Source: CAWBCR01 sp963787375
GTDB lineage: Bacteria; Chloroflexota; Anaerolineae; Aggregatilineales; UBA3940
Length of the DNA stretch: 23,070 nt
Reading direction: 5' to 3'
Assembly (NCBI GenBank): GCA_963787375.1
Contig: CAWBCR010000003.1
Span: forward strand, 1-23,070
In this document: one piece after another, positions 14,239 through 21,624 of the stretch
How the letters are laid out: every line of letters begins with the position of its first letter
Position numbering within the stretch: the first letter of the stretch is position 1
Made by a program: the position numbers and the translations under genes
Notes under the pieces: model-generated
What the model saw: the letters and a program-made list of their open reading frames with translations, nothing else
Databases searched by the model: none
What the model was told of the DNA's origin: nothing

Positions 14239-14269
14239 CTTGACACCCCGCGCGCGCGGGTGTTAAGAT
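14239..14269 (+). promoter_or_regulatory. Promoter with embedded inverted repeat upstream of the TPR genes
   Basis: TTGACA (14240-14245) and TAAGAT (14264-14269) are separated by 18 bp. They lie in a dyad, CTTGACACCC (14239-14248) and GGGTGTTAAG (14258-14267), which pairs at nine of ten positions around nine alternating C/G bases. The layout suggests a promoter controlled by a symmetric DNA-binding protein, or sensitive to DNA structure. It faces away from the ABC operon promoter about 100 bp away. Confidence 0.65.
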
Positions 14270-14389
14270 CACGGGCGAATTCGACCGGCCACGCCATCAC
14301 ACCCTGCATACACGACCGGCGGGCGCTGTCACGTGGCTTCGCCGGTTTATCGCTGTGATGTTCTGGTATTGGAAGCGGGGACCAACTGG

Positions 14390-15841
14390 ATGTATATCAA
14401 GCGGGAGCCCCTTGGGCGTGGAAATTTGACTTTCAGGCAGCGCAAGCCGCGCTTTCCATTCCTTTTGATTCTGGCCTATGTTCTCATCCTGGGCGCGGCG
14501 CTGTTCGTCTTCTTCCGCATGGATCAGATTCAGCCCAAGGTGCTGGCCGCTTTTGGCCCGTCGCCCACCCCGACCCTATCGGTCGAAGAGCTGCGGTCGA
14601 TGGGTGACGCAGCCTATCAGAAAGGCGATCTGGACCAGGCCTCGGCCTACTACGGCGAGGCGGCGCAGCTTGCGCCCAACGATGTCGACGTGCTGTTCAA
14701 CTACGCGCGCCTGCTCACGCTCACCGATAAGACCGACAACCTCAGCCTGGCGCTGACCATCGCCGATCAGGCGATCCGTGTCGCCCCCGACGATCCGCGC
14801 GGCTACGCGGCCAAAGCCCGCGCGCTGAACTGGTCGGGGCAGGTGGACCAGTCGGCGGTGGAGGCGCTTCGTGCCATCGAGCTTGACCCGAACTACGCGC
14901 TGGGCCACGCCTATCTGGCCGAATCCTACGCCGACCTCCGGCAGCTTCGCCAGGCGCGCGACGAGGCCGAGCTGGCCATCCAGCTTGACCCGTACAGTGT
15001 CGACGCGCGGCGTAACTACGCTTACGTGCTGGAGTGGTATGGCGACTACGGTGGTGCCATTCAGCAGTACGAGCAGGCGCTTCAGTTAAACGCGAACCTG
15101 CTCGACCTGTGGTACGGCCTCGCGCGGAATTATCGCGGCGCGGGCATGATCCAGCAGGCCGTCGATACCTACAACCAGATTCTGATGCGCACGCCGGAAG
15201 ATCCGCACCCGTACATCGAGCTTGGCAAGACGTGGTTTGAGGTGCGTGATGACGAGGCCGCGCAGATCAGCCTGGAGCGCGCGGTGCGGCTGGTGTGTGC
15301 TGACTGCCCGCTGCATTCCTACCAGCAGGTCGAGCAGAACGGCTATACCGTCCCCGCCAACGAGCTGCCGGAGACAATCGATCAGAGTGCCTGGCTTCAA
15401 CTGGGAATGGTGTACTTCACCCGCCGCAACTACGAAGACTCGCTCGCCATCTATGAGGAGCTGATCGCCTGGGACAAGGCCCACAACGCTGATGTGCCCA
15501 TCGAGGCGTACTATGTCACGGCGGCGGCTTACTACTATATCGACCACGATTCAAATGGCCGTCCGCTGTGCGACCTGGCCATCCCGCGTGCCCATCTGGC
15601 GCTGAACATGTACGAGGACCAACGCATGGACAACCCGACGGTGCTCAAGAACATCCTGTCGGTCTATGTGCTGTGCCGTGATTACGCCAACACGCCCCCG
15701 ACACAGCCCGTTGTCTTCCCGGTAGGTTTCGCCGAGCCCGACGTTATCGTGCAGCGGCCCGGCGTGGGCGGCGGCGTCGTCGAAGGCGACACCAGCGGCC
15801 AGACTACGGACAACAGCGGCAGCAGTGGAACCAACAAGTAA
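14390..15841 (+). CDS. Membrane-anchored TPR protein (first of a paralogous pair)
   Basis: This protein of about 483 residues has a basic cytoplasmic N-terminus, one membrane helix (about residues 22-42), a short Pro/Thr linker (PSPTPTLS) and an extracytoplasmic array of tetratricopeptide repeats. Clear units include MGDAAYQKGDLDQASAYYGEAAQLAPND, AYAKARALNWSGQ-type helices, LAESYADLRQLRQARDEAELAIQLDP and YVLEWYGDYGGAIQQYEQALQLNAN. A non-repeat C-terminal part ends in Gly/Ser/Thr-rich residues. The ATG at 14390 is chosen because GGAAGCGGGGA precedes it and the membrane helix then falls near the N-terminus; a GTG at 14333 would add 19 residues without a clear ribosome site. TPR domains usually bind proteins or peptides, so a scaffolding or sensing role is likely, but no enzymatic domain is visible. 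It lies 23 bp upstream of its paralogue. Confidence 0.85.
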   Translation: MYIKREPLGRGNLTFRQRKPRFPFLLILAYVLILGAALFVFFRMDQIQPKVLAAFGPSPTPTLSVEELRSMGDAAYQKGDLDQASAYYGEAAQLAPNDVDVLFNYARLLTLTDKTDNLSLALTIADQAIRVAPDDPRGYAAKARALNWSGQVDQSAVEALRAIELDPNYALGHAYLAESYADLRQLRQARDEAELAIQLDPYSVDARRNYAYVLEWYGDYGGAIQQYEQALQLNANLLDLWYGLARNYRGAGMIQQAVDTYNQILMRTPEDPHPYIELGKTWFEVRDDEAAQISLERAVRLVCADCPLHSYQQVEQNGYTVPANELPETIDQSAWLQLGMVYFTRRNYEDSLAIYEELIAWDKAHNADVPIEAYYVTAAAYYYIDHDSNGRPLCDLAIPRAHLALNMYEDQRMDNPTVLKNILSVYVLCRDYANTPPTQPVVFPVGFAEPDVIVQRPGVGGGVVEGDTSGQTTDNSGSSGTNK

Positions 15842-15864
15842 CGCCCGTTGAGGAGCAGCTATTC

Positions 15865-17181
15865 TTGGGAATCTCGCTAAAACACCGGCGTAGGCGGGGC
15901 CGCCGCAGCTACGCCGACTACCGTCCTCCGAGCCGCAATCCAGGCCCGCGCGATGACCCGTTTCGCATTGTCTTCTACCTGGTGGTGATTGGCGCCGGGG
16001 TCTGGGCCTATTTCAACCAGCCGACCGTCAGCGGGTGGCTGTATGGCGGCCAGCCGGTGACGGTGCAGACGGCCACCGACCTGCCGTCGGTGACGCCCAT
16101 CACGTCCACGCCCGTCGGGCAGGCGGCGCAGGACCTGGCCGCGCAGGCCCAGGCCGCCTATGATGCCGGCCATCTGTCGGACGCCATCGACCTGTACCGG
16201 CAGGCCGGACAGCTTTCCCCCAACACGGTCGATTACCCGTTTGAGGAGGCGCGGCTGCTGGTGTTCAACTCGGCCATGCAGTACCGTGACACGCGCCAGC
16301 AGACGCTTAGCCAGGCCGCCGACGCGGCCAACCGTGCCATTCTCGCCGACCCGACTAACCCGGCGGGTTATGCGATCCTGGGCAAGGTCAACGACTGGCA
16401 GGGCAATCCCGACCAGGCGCTTTCGCAGATTTTGCAGGCGCTGGAGGTCGATGAGAAATACCCGCTCGGCCTGTCCTACTATGCCGAGGCGCTGGTCGAC
16501 CTCGACCGCTGGGATCAGGCCACGCAGACCATCAACCAGGCGCTCGATGCCGACCCCAACAGCGTCGACATCCGGCGCGACAGCGCCTACATCTTCGAGA
16601 CCCTGGGCGACTATTCCTCGGCAGCCACGCAGTACGAGGCCGCCATCGCGATTGCCCCGAATTTGCCTTTCCTGCACATGGCGCTGGGCCGCGACTACCG
16701 CCAGCTTGGCCGCTTCAACGACGCGCTCGACCAGTTCTTCAAAGCCCAGCTTGTCGAGCCGTCCAACGCATTGATCCCCTATGAGGTGGGTCGCACCTAC
16801 GAAACTTTCATCGGCGACCCGAACTCCGCGCTCGACTACTATCAGCGTGCCACCGACATGGACGCCAGCTATGGCAGCCCGTGGCTGCGCATCGGCGCGC
16901 TGCGCTTCGCGCAGGCGCGCTACCAGGATGCGGTGGTCGCGTTTGAGCACGCGCTGGCCCTCAACACCGTCAGCAACGATATGTACTACCAGCTTGGCCT
17001 GTCGTATGCGAACGTCGGGCGCTGTACCGATGCCATGCAGTATTTGCAGCAGGCGCAGTCCAGCGCCGGCGATGACCAGCGCATTCTGGATGCTGTCCAG
17101 CAGGGCTACAGCCTGTGCTCGCAGTCGACGCCGGTGCCGGTCGACGTGCTCGGCACGCCGACGCCCACACCCACGCCGTAA
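15865..17181 (+). CDS. Membrane-anchored TPR protein (second of the pair)
   Basis: This 438-residue paralogue of the preceding gene has the same plan. An Arg-rich cytoplasmic N-terminus (KHRRRRGRRS) leads to one membrane helix (about residues 33-50), a Thr/Pro linker and about eight to nine TPR units. Examples are AQAAYDAGHLSDAIDLYRQAGQLSP, AEALVDLDRWDQATQTINQALDADP, YIFETLGDYSSAATQYEAAIAIAPN and LGRDYRQLGRFNDALDQFFKAQLVEP. The C-terminus is GTPTPTPTP. The start is TTG 15865, supported by GAGGAG nine bases upstream; no ATG or GTG is better placed. It follows the first TPR gene closely and precedes the response regulator by 24 bp, so all three are probably one operon. The duplicated arrangement suggests two subunits of one surface complex, which is inference. 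Confidence 0.87.
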   Translation: MGISLKHRRRRGRRSYADYRPPSRNPGPRDDPFRIVFYLVVIGAGVWAYFNQPTVSGWLYGGQPVTVQTATDLPSVTPITSTPVGQAAQDLAAQAQAAYDAGHLSDAIDLYRQAGQLSPNTVDYPFEEARLLVFNSAMQYRDTRQQTLSQAADAANRAILADPTNPAGYAILGKVNDWQGNPDQALSQILQALEVDEKYPLGLSYYAEALVDLDRWDQATQTINQALDADPNSVDIRRDSAYIFETLGDYSSAATQYEAAIAIAPNLPFLHMALGRDYRQLGRFNDALDQFFKAQLVEPSNALIPYEVGRTYETFIGDPNSALDYYQRATDMDASYGSPWLRIGALRFAQARYQDAVVAFEHALALNTVSNDMYYQLGLSYANVGRCTDAMQYLQQAQSSAGDDQRILDAVQQGYSLCSQSTPVPVDVLGTPTPTPTP

Positions 17182-17205
17182 GTGCGTCCGAAGAGGGGGC
17201 AGGGG

Positions 17206-17898
17206 ATGGCCCAGACCATTCTGATCGTCGATGACGAGCCGAACATCATCAACCTGGCGCGGATGTATCTGGAGCAGGACGGATTCGCCGTGCTGTCTGC
17301 GCAGGACGGGCAGGCGGCGCTTGACCTGATCTTCGACGCCGCGCCACCCGATCTCGTCGTTCTCGACCTGATGCTGCCTGTTGTCGATGGCTGGGAGGTG
17401 TGCAAGCGTACCCGCGCCCGCTCCGATCTGCCGATCCTGATGCTGACCGCCCGCGACGACGACGTCGACAAGATCGTCGGGCTAGAGCTGGGCGCAGACG
17501 ACTACATGACCAAGCCATTCAACCCGCGCGAGTTGGTCGCGCGCGTCAAGGCTATCCTGCGCCGCTCCGATGGCTCGCTGAAGCCTGACGCCAGCGCGAA
17601 GCCGCTCCAGGTGGGCGACGTGCATATCGACCCGGCCCGGCGGGAAGCGGCGGCGCACGACGTGGTGCTTGATCTGCGCGCCAAGGAGTTCGACCTGCTG
17701 CACGCATTGGCCGAGCACGTGGGCATGGTGTTGAGCCGCGAGCAGTTGTTGAGCCTGGTGTGGGGCTTCGACTTCTACGGGCAGACGCGCACCGTCGACG
17801 TACACGTCGCGCACCTGCGCTCCAAGCTCGAAGCGGCGGGCAGCGCGGTGGCTATCGAGACGGTGTGGGGCATCGGCTACAAGCTGGTCGGCGGGTAG
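17206..17898 (+). CDS. OmpR/PhoB-family response regulator (orphan)
   Basis: This two-component transcription factor has 230 residues. The receiver domain (about 1-118) shows the acidic pair Asp9-Asp10 (LIVDDEPN), phospho-acceptor Asp54 (VVLDLMLP), Thr81 (MLTARDD), Tyr100 and Lys103 (DYMTKPFNPREL). A winged-helix trans_reg_C domain follows (about 130-229), with LRAKEFDLLHALAEHVGMVLSREQLLSLVWG, then TRTVDVHVAHLRSKLE and the closing IETVWGIGYKLVG. All activation residues are present, so it should be phosphorylated normally. No histidine kinase is adjacent, and its operon partners are the two TPR membrane proteins. The ATG at 17206 has GAGGGGGCAGGGG upstream. OmpR-family regulators bind 11-bp-period direct repeats, such as the one found before surE, but a link is only conjecture. 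Confidence 0.95.
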   Translation: MAQTILIVDDEPNIINLARMYLEQDGFAVLSAQDGQAALDLIFDAAPPDLVVLDLMLPVVDGWEVCKRTRARSDLPILMLTARDDDVDKIVGLELGADDYMTKPFNPRELVARVKAILRRSDGSLKPDASAKPLQVGDVHIDPARREAAAHDVVLDLRAKEFDLLHALAEHVGMVLSREQLLSLVWGFDFYGQTRTVDVHVAHLRSKLEAAGSAVAIETVWGIGYKLVGG

Positions 17899-17923
17899 GG
17901 CGATTGCGTTGCGGAAAGTCGAG

Positions 17924-17956
17924 ACAGGGGCGCGGTAAGCGCCCCTGTTTGTTGTT
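17924..17956 (+). terminator. Intrinsic terminator after the response regulator
   Basis: A perfect 10-bp stem (ACAGGGGCGC at 17924-17933 with GCGCCCCTGT at 17939-17948, loop GGTAA) is followed by TTTGTTGTT. It lies 25 bp after the response regulator stop, so it ends the TPR/regulator operon. On the minus strand no T tract follows. Confidence 0.92.
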
Positions 17957-17968
17957 ACGGGCCCCCGA

Positions 17969-18670
17969 TCAGGCGTGGGCGTGAGCGGGGTAGTGATCCT
18001 GAAAGCGGCATGTGTCGCGCATGTGGCAGAAGTCACACGGCTTGCCGTCGACGCGGACGTTGGCCCCGATGCCAATCGCCATCGACGTCGACTTGTAGGG
18101 GATCATCAGGCTGCCCGCGTTGAGCGTCACGCTGATAGGGCCGGTGTCGAGCAGGCTGAAGACCTCCTGTTGGCCCTCGGCGAGGGGCCAGCCAATCATG
18201 CCGGGGCTGATGGGGATCGTGGTTTGCAGCCCTGCCGGGATCACCTTCTCGTCAAAGAACTGGCATACCTGCGTTGCCAGCACTTCGAGCGCAGCCGTGC
18301 CCATCCCGTCGAGCGCCATCGCGTACACCGGGTCCATGCGATACATCGCCGCGATGCGCTGCTCCAGATCCCCGCCGAGCGTGCATACCGCCAGCACGAC
18401 TGTCTGCGCCGGGCCAAGCTGCGTCGCGACCAGCGGGCCGTGCAGCGCGCCCCCACCTTCCAGCAGCAGTTTCTCGTGGTGCAGGCTGTCCACGGCGAAT
18501 TCCTCGTATGCCACCGCCGGCTTGAGGAAAGCGTTCGCCTCGCGGATGACGCGCTCGGCCATCTCGACCAACTGCTTGCTGCGCGTGCGGATAAACTCCG
18601 GGTCCGCGCCCTGGCCGCGCAGCACCTGGTCGATGTTCAGCGTAAGGGTCCAATCGCGGAGAACGGGCAT
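17969..18670 (-). CDS. Stand-alone protein related to the B12-dependent methionine synthase activation domain
   Basis: This 233-residue cytoplasmic protein resembles the C-terminal activation (AdoMet-binding) domain of cobalamin-dependent methionine synthase, but without the other MetH domains. Family-like features are TVVLAVCTLGGDLEQRI (about residues 90-106), ALDGMGTAALEVLATQVCQ and the SPGMIGWPLAEGQQEVFSLLDT segment (about 155-176), which corresponds to the RxSPGY region of MetH. The C-terminus has a cysteine cluster, CDFCHMRDTCRF, suggesting metal or Fe-S binding. Such stand-alone homologues are known near corrinoid methyltransferase systems, where a role in corrinoid reactivation is possible; no such genes are in this window. 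The start at ATG 18670 is chosen because GAGGGA lies ten bases upstream, and the frame beyond it to 19147 is not protein-like. A perfect TATAAT lies 55 bp upstream. Confidence 0.82.
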   Translation of the reverse strand: MPVLRDWTLTLNIDQVLRGQGADPEFIRTRSKQLVEMAERVIREANAFLKPAVAYEEFAVDSLHHEKLLLEGGGALHGPLVATQLGPAQTVVLAVCTLGGDLEQRIAAMYRMDPVYAMALDGMGTAALEVLATQVCQFFDEKVIPAGLQTTIPISPGMIGWPLAEGQQEVFSLLDTGPISVTLNAGSLMIPYKSTSMAIGIGANVRVDGKPCDFCHMRDTCRFQDHYPAHAHA

Positions 18671-18724
18671 GGTCAGGTTTCCCTCATGGCGCTCAGGCCG
18701 TGTCTGCTGACGAAAGATATGAAC

Positions 18725-18730
18725 ATTATA
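18725..18730 (-). promoter_or_regulatory. Consensus -10 upstream of the MetH-activation-like gene
   Basis: A perfect TATAAT reads on the minus strand at 18730-18725, 55 bp before the start codon. No convincing -35 hexamer lies 16-18 bp further upstream, so an activator or a divergent -35 may be involved. Confidence 0.45.
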
Positions 18731-18825
18731 GCGATTTCGCGGCGGGCAGGTAGCCTGTGTGGGCTGACGAGTGATCTTTATCCGCCTGATTGGGGAAGTG
18801 TGTAACGGAATAAGCGCTCGCCTGC

Positions 18826-18859
18826 GGATGCCCGGCTGCGTGCGTAATCGCGGGCATCC
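18826..18859. other. Intergenic 9-bp hairpin
   Basis: GGATGCCCG (18826-18834) pairs perfectly with CGGGCATCC (18851-18859) across 16 nt. TATTTC follows on the plus strand. It lies between the divergent MetH-activation-like and LacI-type genes, just upstream of the LacI promoter, and could block antisense transcription or be a protein-binding site. The remaining bases of this 352-bp gap hold the promoter elements listed separately. Confidence 0.45.
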
Positions 18860-18872
18860 TATTTCAGTTGGC

Positions 18873-18901
18873 TTGTGTGTCAGACAAATTACTGCTATGA
18901 T
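18873..18901 (+). promoter_or_regulatory. Promoter of the LacI-type gene
   Basis: TTGTGT (18873-18878) and TATGAT (18896-18901) are separated by 17 bp. The region is AT-rich compared with its surroundings. The predicted start is near 18908, giving a leader of about 115 nt. Confidence 0.5.
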
Positions 18902-18943
18902 AATAATTGTGACACAGTTCGCCGAGGATGATTGATCATTCTC
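18876..18943. promoter_or_regulatory. Two dyads over the LacI-gene promoter: candidate operators
   Basis: TGTGTCA (18876-18882) and TGACACA (18910-18916) bracket the -10 element. Downstream, GAGGATGAT-TG-ATCATTCTC (18924-18943) is a 20-bp palindrome matching at eight of nine pairs. Palindromes of about this size are typical LacI-family operators, although the usual central CG is replaced by TG. Autoregulation is a reasonable inference. Confidence 0.4.
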
Positions 18944-19022
18944 ATACCATAAACTTCCAGGCTGCAAGGCGACCAGATAGCTGCTATTTGACTTTTCACC
19001 GGAGTCGGGGCGCGCTGCACCT

Positions 19023-20021
19023 ATGACCACAATGAGAGATGTTGCCGAAGAGGCAGGCGTTTCGACTGCCACGGTGTCGCGCGTGCTGGGTGGCGCGCCG
19101 AACGTGCGGGAGTCGACGCGCCGGACGGTCATGGCGGCTATCGACACGTTGAACTATGAGCCGACTCGCCTCGCCCGCAGTCTGCGCAACCGGTCGGCCC
19201 AGACCATTGGCGTGATCGTCCCCGACATGTCTAATTCCTTTTACGGTGCCATCGTGGATGGTGTGGAGCAGGTTGCCTACGACAGGGGCTACTGCACCTT
19301 CATCTGCAATTCGTATCGCTGCAGGAGCGCGAAGAGCAGTACCTGCACGTCCTGAACTCCGAGTTGATTGCCGGTGTCGTGCTGGTCCCGTCATCCCGCG
19401 TGCCCGGCGCGGCGCTGCGCAGGGTGCTCGACGGCAGCGCGCCTGTCGTGTGTGTCCACAACGCGCTGGACGGCATGCAGATCGATACCTTCATGTTCGA
19501 CCATGAGCGTGCTGTCCGGCAGGCGCTGTTTCACCTGCTTGAGCAGAACCACCGGCGTATCGCGCTGTTCACCCTGATGGACAACTCGGCGAATCACAAC
19601 GAATGCCCGCAACGGCTACATCTGCGCGCTGTGCGATGTGGGCGTCACCGCAAACTCCGAGCACCTGTGCGCCTGCGCGGCGTCGGATGCCGAAAGCAGC
19701 TACCGCCAGACTGCCCGGCTGCTGAACCTGCCCGCCGACCGCCGGCCAAGCGCCCTGCTGGTGACCGACGGCACGCTGTCCGCGGGTGTGGTTCGGGCTG
19801 TTCAGGAGCGTGGCCTGGGCGTTCCACACGACATCGCCGTCATCAGTTTCACCGATAGACGCTGCTCTCACATCACGTACCCGCTGCTGGCTGTCGTCAA
19901 GCAGCCAGCGCACGATCTGGCCGTCCGTGCCGCGGAACGCATCTTCGAGCGCCAGCCGCGCCGGATACTGCCCCCCGCGACGGTCCGGCTTCAGCCTGAG
20001 CTTGCGCTGTGCAGCTTCTGA
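19023..20021 (+). CDS. LacI/GalR-family transcriptional regulator (two apparent frameshifts)
   Basis: The gene encodes a LacI-type repressor of about 330 residues read in three segments. The N-terminal helix-turn-helix and hinge (MRDVAEEAGVSTATVSRVLGG, LNYEPTRLARSLRNRSAQTIGVIVPD) are textbook, and the periplasmic-binding-like core begins with NSFYGAIVDGVEQVAYDRGY. Near 19,310-19,330 the frame changes, and the core continues as LQEREEQYLHVLNSELIAGVVLVPSS and VRQALFHLLEQNHRRIALFT. A second change near 19,600 leads to ARNGYICAL, PSALLVTDGTLSAGVVRAVQERGLGVPHDIAVISF and a normal C-terminus at 20021. The core binds a small ligand, often a sugar, that is not identifiable here. Errors are more likely than decay because neighbouring essential genes show the same defects. 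The ATG at 19023 or 19032 could be the start. No regulated sugar operon is adjacent. Confidence 0.85.
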
Positions 20022-20043
20022 ATGCGCTCCGACGCGCCCGCGG

Positions 20044-20072
20044 TTGAAATGATAAGCCTGGAGTTATATACT
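20044..20072 (+). promoter_or_regulatory. Strong promoter of the S1-gene leader
   Basis: TTGAAA (20044-20049) and TATACT (20067-20072) are separated by exactly 17 bp, with each hexamer matching consensus at five of six positions. The predicted start near 20079 lies 58 bp after the LacI-gene stop and about 305 bp before the S1 start codon. Confidence 0.7.
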
Positions 20073-20104
20073 TATACCATCAAAGACTGTTATCTTATAT
20101 GCAG

Positions 20105-20116
20105 GAATGCGCATTC
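20105..20116. repeat. Perfect 12-bp palindrome near the S1-leader start site
   Basis: GAATGCGCATTC is a perfect palindrome, extended by GCA and TGC outside one bulged G. It lies about 26 bp after the predicted transcription start, so it may be an operator or the first hairpin of the leader. Confidence 0.35.
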
Positions 20117-20277
20117 TGCGCCCGGATTTCCAGTGTTTTAGAGGGTTTCTCTGGACGCCGGACCGTTGCAAGTAACAGGAGAAGTGGCTGACTGGCGCGT
20201 TTTGCCAGATGTGCACCGAGAAGGTTGTGCATCCACCAACTGAAGCGTCCACACCCATTTGAGGTGTTCGCCACGAG

Positions 20278-20313
20278 CCGCTTTCTGTGCCAGCGTTCCG
20301 GAAAGCGGTTTTT
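20278..20313 (+). terminator. Intrinsic terminator or attenuator before the S1 gene
   Basis: CCGCTTTC (20278-20285) pairs with GAAAGCGG (20301-20308) across a 15-nt loop and is followed directly by five Ts. It lies 70 bp before the S1 start codon and over 250 bp after the LacI-gene stop, which favours control of the S1 leader over termination of lacI. Confidence 0.75.
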
Positions 20314-20383
20314 CGTGTGTGCGGTCCGTGAATAACTTGAGAGGAGAAACGTCATCGTAGCGCTTGAAACGGAACTGGCCAAT

Positions 20384-21575
20384 ATGACCATGAATACAGT
20401 TGACACTCAAAGCAGCGCCAGGGAGTTCCGCGTCGGTTTCATGGCGCTGCTTGATGAGTACGATTACACTCAGCCTGTTCGTGGACAGATTCTCGAAGGC
20501 ATTGTGATGCAGGTCGACCTCGACAATGAGGTGATCGTCGATGTGGGCCTGAAGCGCGATGCGTTTGTCCCCCGCGAAGACCTGGATCGCCTCGATGAGC
20601 AGACGCTTGCCACGCTGGTGTCCGGCGCGGTCGTGCTGGTCTACGTGATGCGCCCGCGTGGGCGCGATGGGCGTCTGATCGTGTCGATCAACAAGGCGCT
20701 GCAGGCAGCCGACTGGGAGCGTGCCGAGCAGAATCTGGAAGATGCCACGATTGTCGAAGCGCCGGTCACCGGTTACAACCGGGGCGGGTTGCTGGTCGCA
20801 TTTGGGAGGTTAAGCGGCTTCGTGCCGCAGTCGCACGTGATCGACCTGCCGCGCAGCGCTGCAGGCGAAGACCTGCGCAGCCGCAAGGCCGCGATGATCG
20901 GCCAGACGCTGACCCTCAAAGTCATCGAGCTGGACCGGCGGCGCAATCGCCTCGTGCTGTCTGAGCGCAAGGCTCTCCGGGCCACGCAGAAAGCACGCCT
21001 CGAACAACTGCGCGTGGGCGAGATCCTGACCGGCACGGTCGTCAACCTGGTGAGTTTTGGGCGCGTTCGTGGACATCGGCGGCGTAGACGGCCTGGTCCA
21101 CATCTCGAAGCTTGACCGGCGCTACGTTGACAAACCGTCTGACGTTGTTTCGGTGGGCGACGAGGTCACCGTGCGCGTTGACGCCGTCGACGTGGAGCGG
21201 CAGCGGATCAACCTGAACCGCGCTGTGATGCTGCCCGATCCCTGGGACGAGATCGATGAACATTGCGCGGTCGGCGACCTTGTCACCGGCACGGTTGTCA
21301 AGGTCGTTGACTATGGCATCTTCATGGCCCTGCCCGACGATCTGGAGGGGCTGCTGCACGTCAGCCAGATGGCAGGCTGCGATGTCGAAGCGTCGCAGGA
21401 GGTGGCGGGCAAGGGAGATCGTCTGCTGGTGCGCGTCGTCGAAATCGACCCGGCACAGCAGCGGATCAGCCTCAGCCTGGACGCGGTAACCGCCGCCGAG
21501 CAGAAGGCCTGGCTTGAGGCAGAAACCGCTGAACACGTGGCGCAGCAGGCCGAGCCGCCGCAGCCTGACGCCTGA
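20384..21575 (+). CDS. rpsA: S1 RNA-binding-domain protein (bS1-like), one frameshift
   Basis: This protein of about 396 residues consists of four S1 OB-fold domains, as in small bS1 proteins of Chloroflexota; the E. coli protein has six. Domain 1 is RGQILEGIVMQVDLDNEVIVDVGLKRDAFVP (about 26-95), and domain 2 is EAPVTGYNRGGLLVAFGRLSGFVPQSH (about 125-200). Domain 3 is GTVVNLVSFGAFVDIGGVDGLVHISKL, and domain 4 is GTVVKVVDYGIFMALPDDLEGLLHVSQM. Domain 3 is split by a frameshift at 21057-21060: one extra G in a GGG run turns SFGAFVD into SFGRVRG, and removing it restores the motif exactly. S1 binds mRNA and helps the 30S subunit start translation. The ATG at 20384 lacks a close ribosome site. GAGAGGAGAAA lies about 35 bases upstream, so the true start may be earlier, hidden by another error. 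Confidence 0.88.
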
Positions 21576-21624
21576 TCAGCAGCCATCTTCCTGATAGGGT
21601 TGTTCGGGCAGAGAGGATACCCGT

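Larger units (their letters stand above)
20079..20313 (+). ncRNA. Structured leader or small RNA upstream of the S1 gene
   Basis: From the predicted start to the terminator there are about 235 nt without a plausible coding frame but with successive hairpins. GAATGC/GCATTC (20105-20116) comes first, then CTGGC/GCCAG (20192-20208), GTGCA-containing stems around 20209-20232 and ACACC/GGTGT near 20250-20266. A rho-independent terminator closes the series. It does not match 6S, SRP, tmRNA or RNase P patterns that I can recognise. It may be an attenuated 5' leader of the S1 gene or an independent small RNA. Confidence 0.4.

Noticed and set aside
15877..16950. Minus-strand frame opposite the second TPR gene (357 codons)
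   Set aside because: Composition is that of an antisense shadow; the TPR repeats on the plus strand are unmistakable.
20079..20313. 6S RNA, SRP RNA or tmRNA in the S1 leader
   Set aside because: The characteristic SRP tetraloop region, the tmRNA acceptor arm and a long 6S-like closing stem were not found by eye.
21040..21065. Programmed frameshift in the S1 gene
   Set aside because: Removing one G from a homopolymer restores a conserved SFGAFVD motif in the middle of a folded domain, and recoding there would serve no evident purpose.
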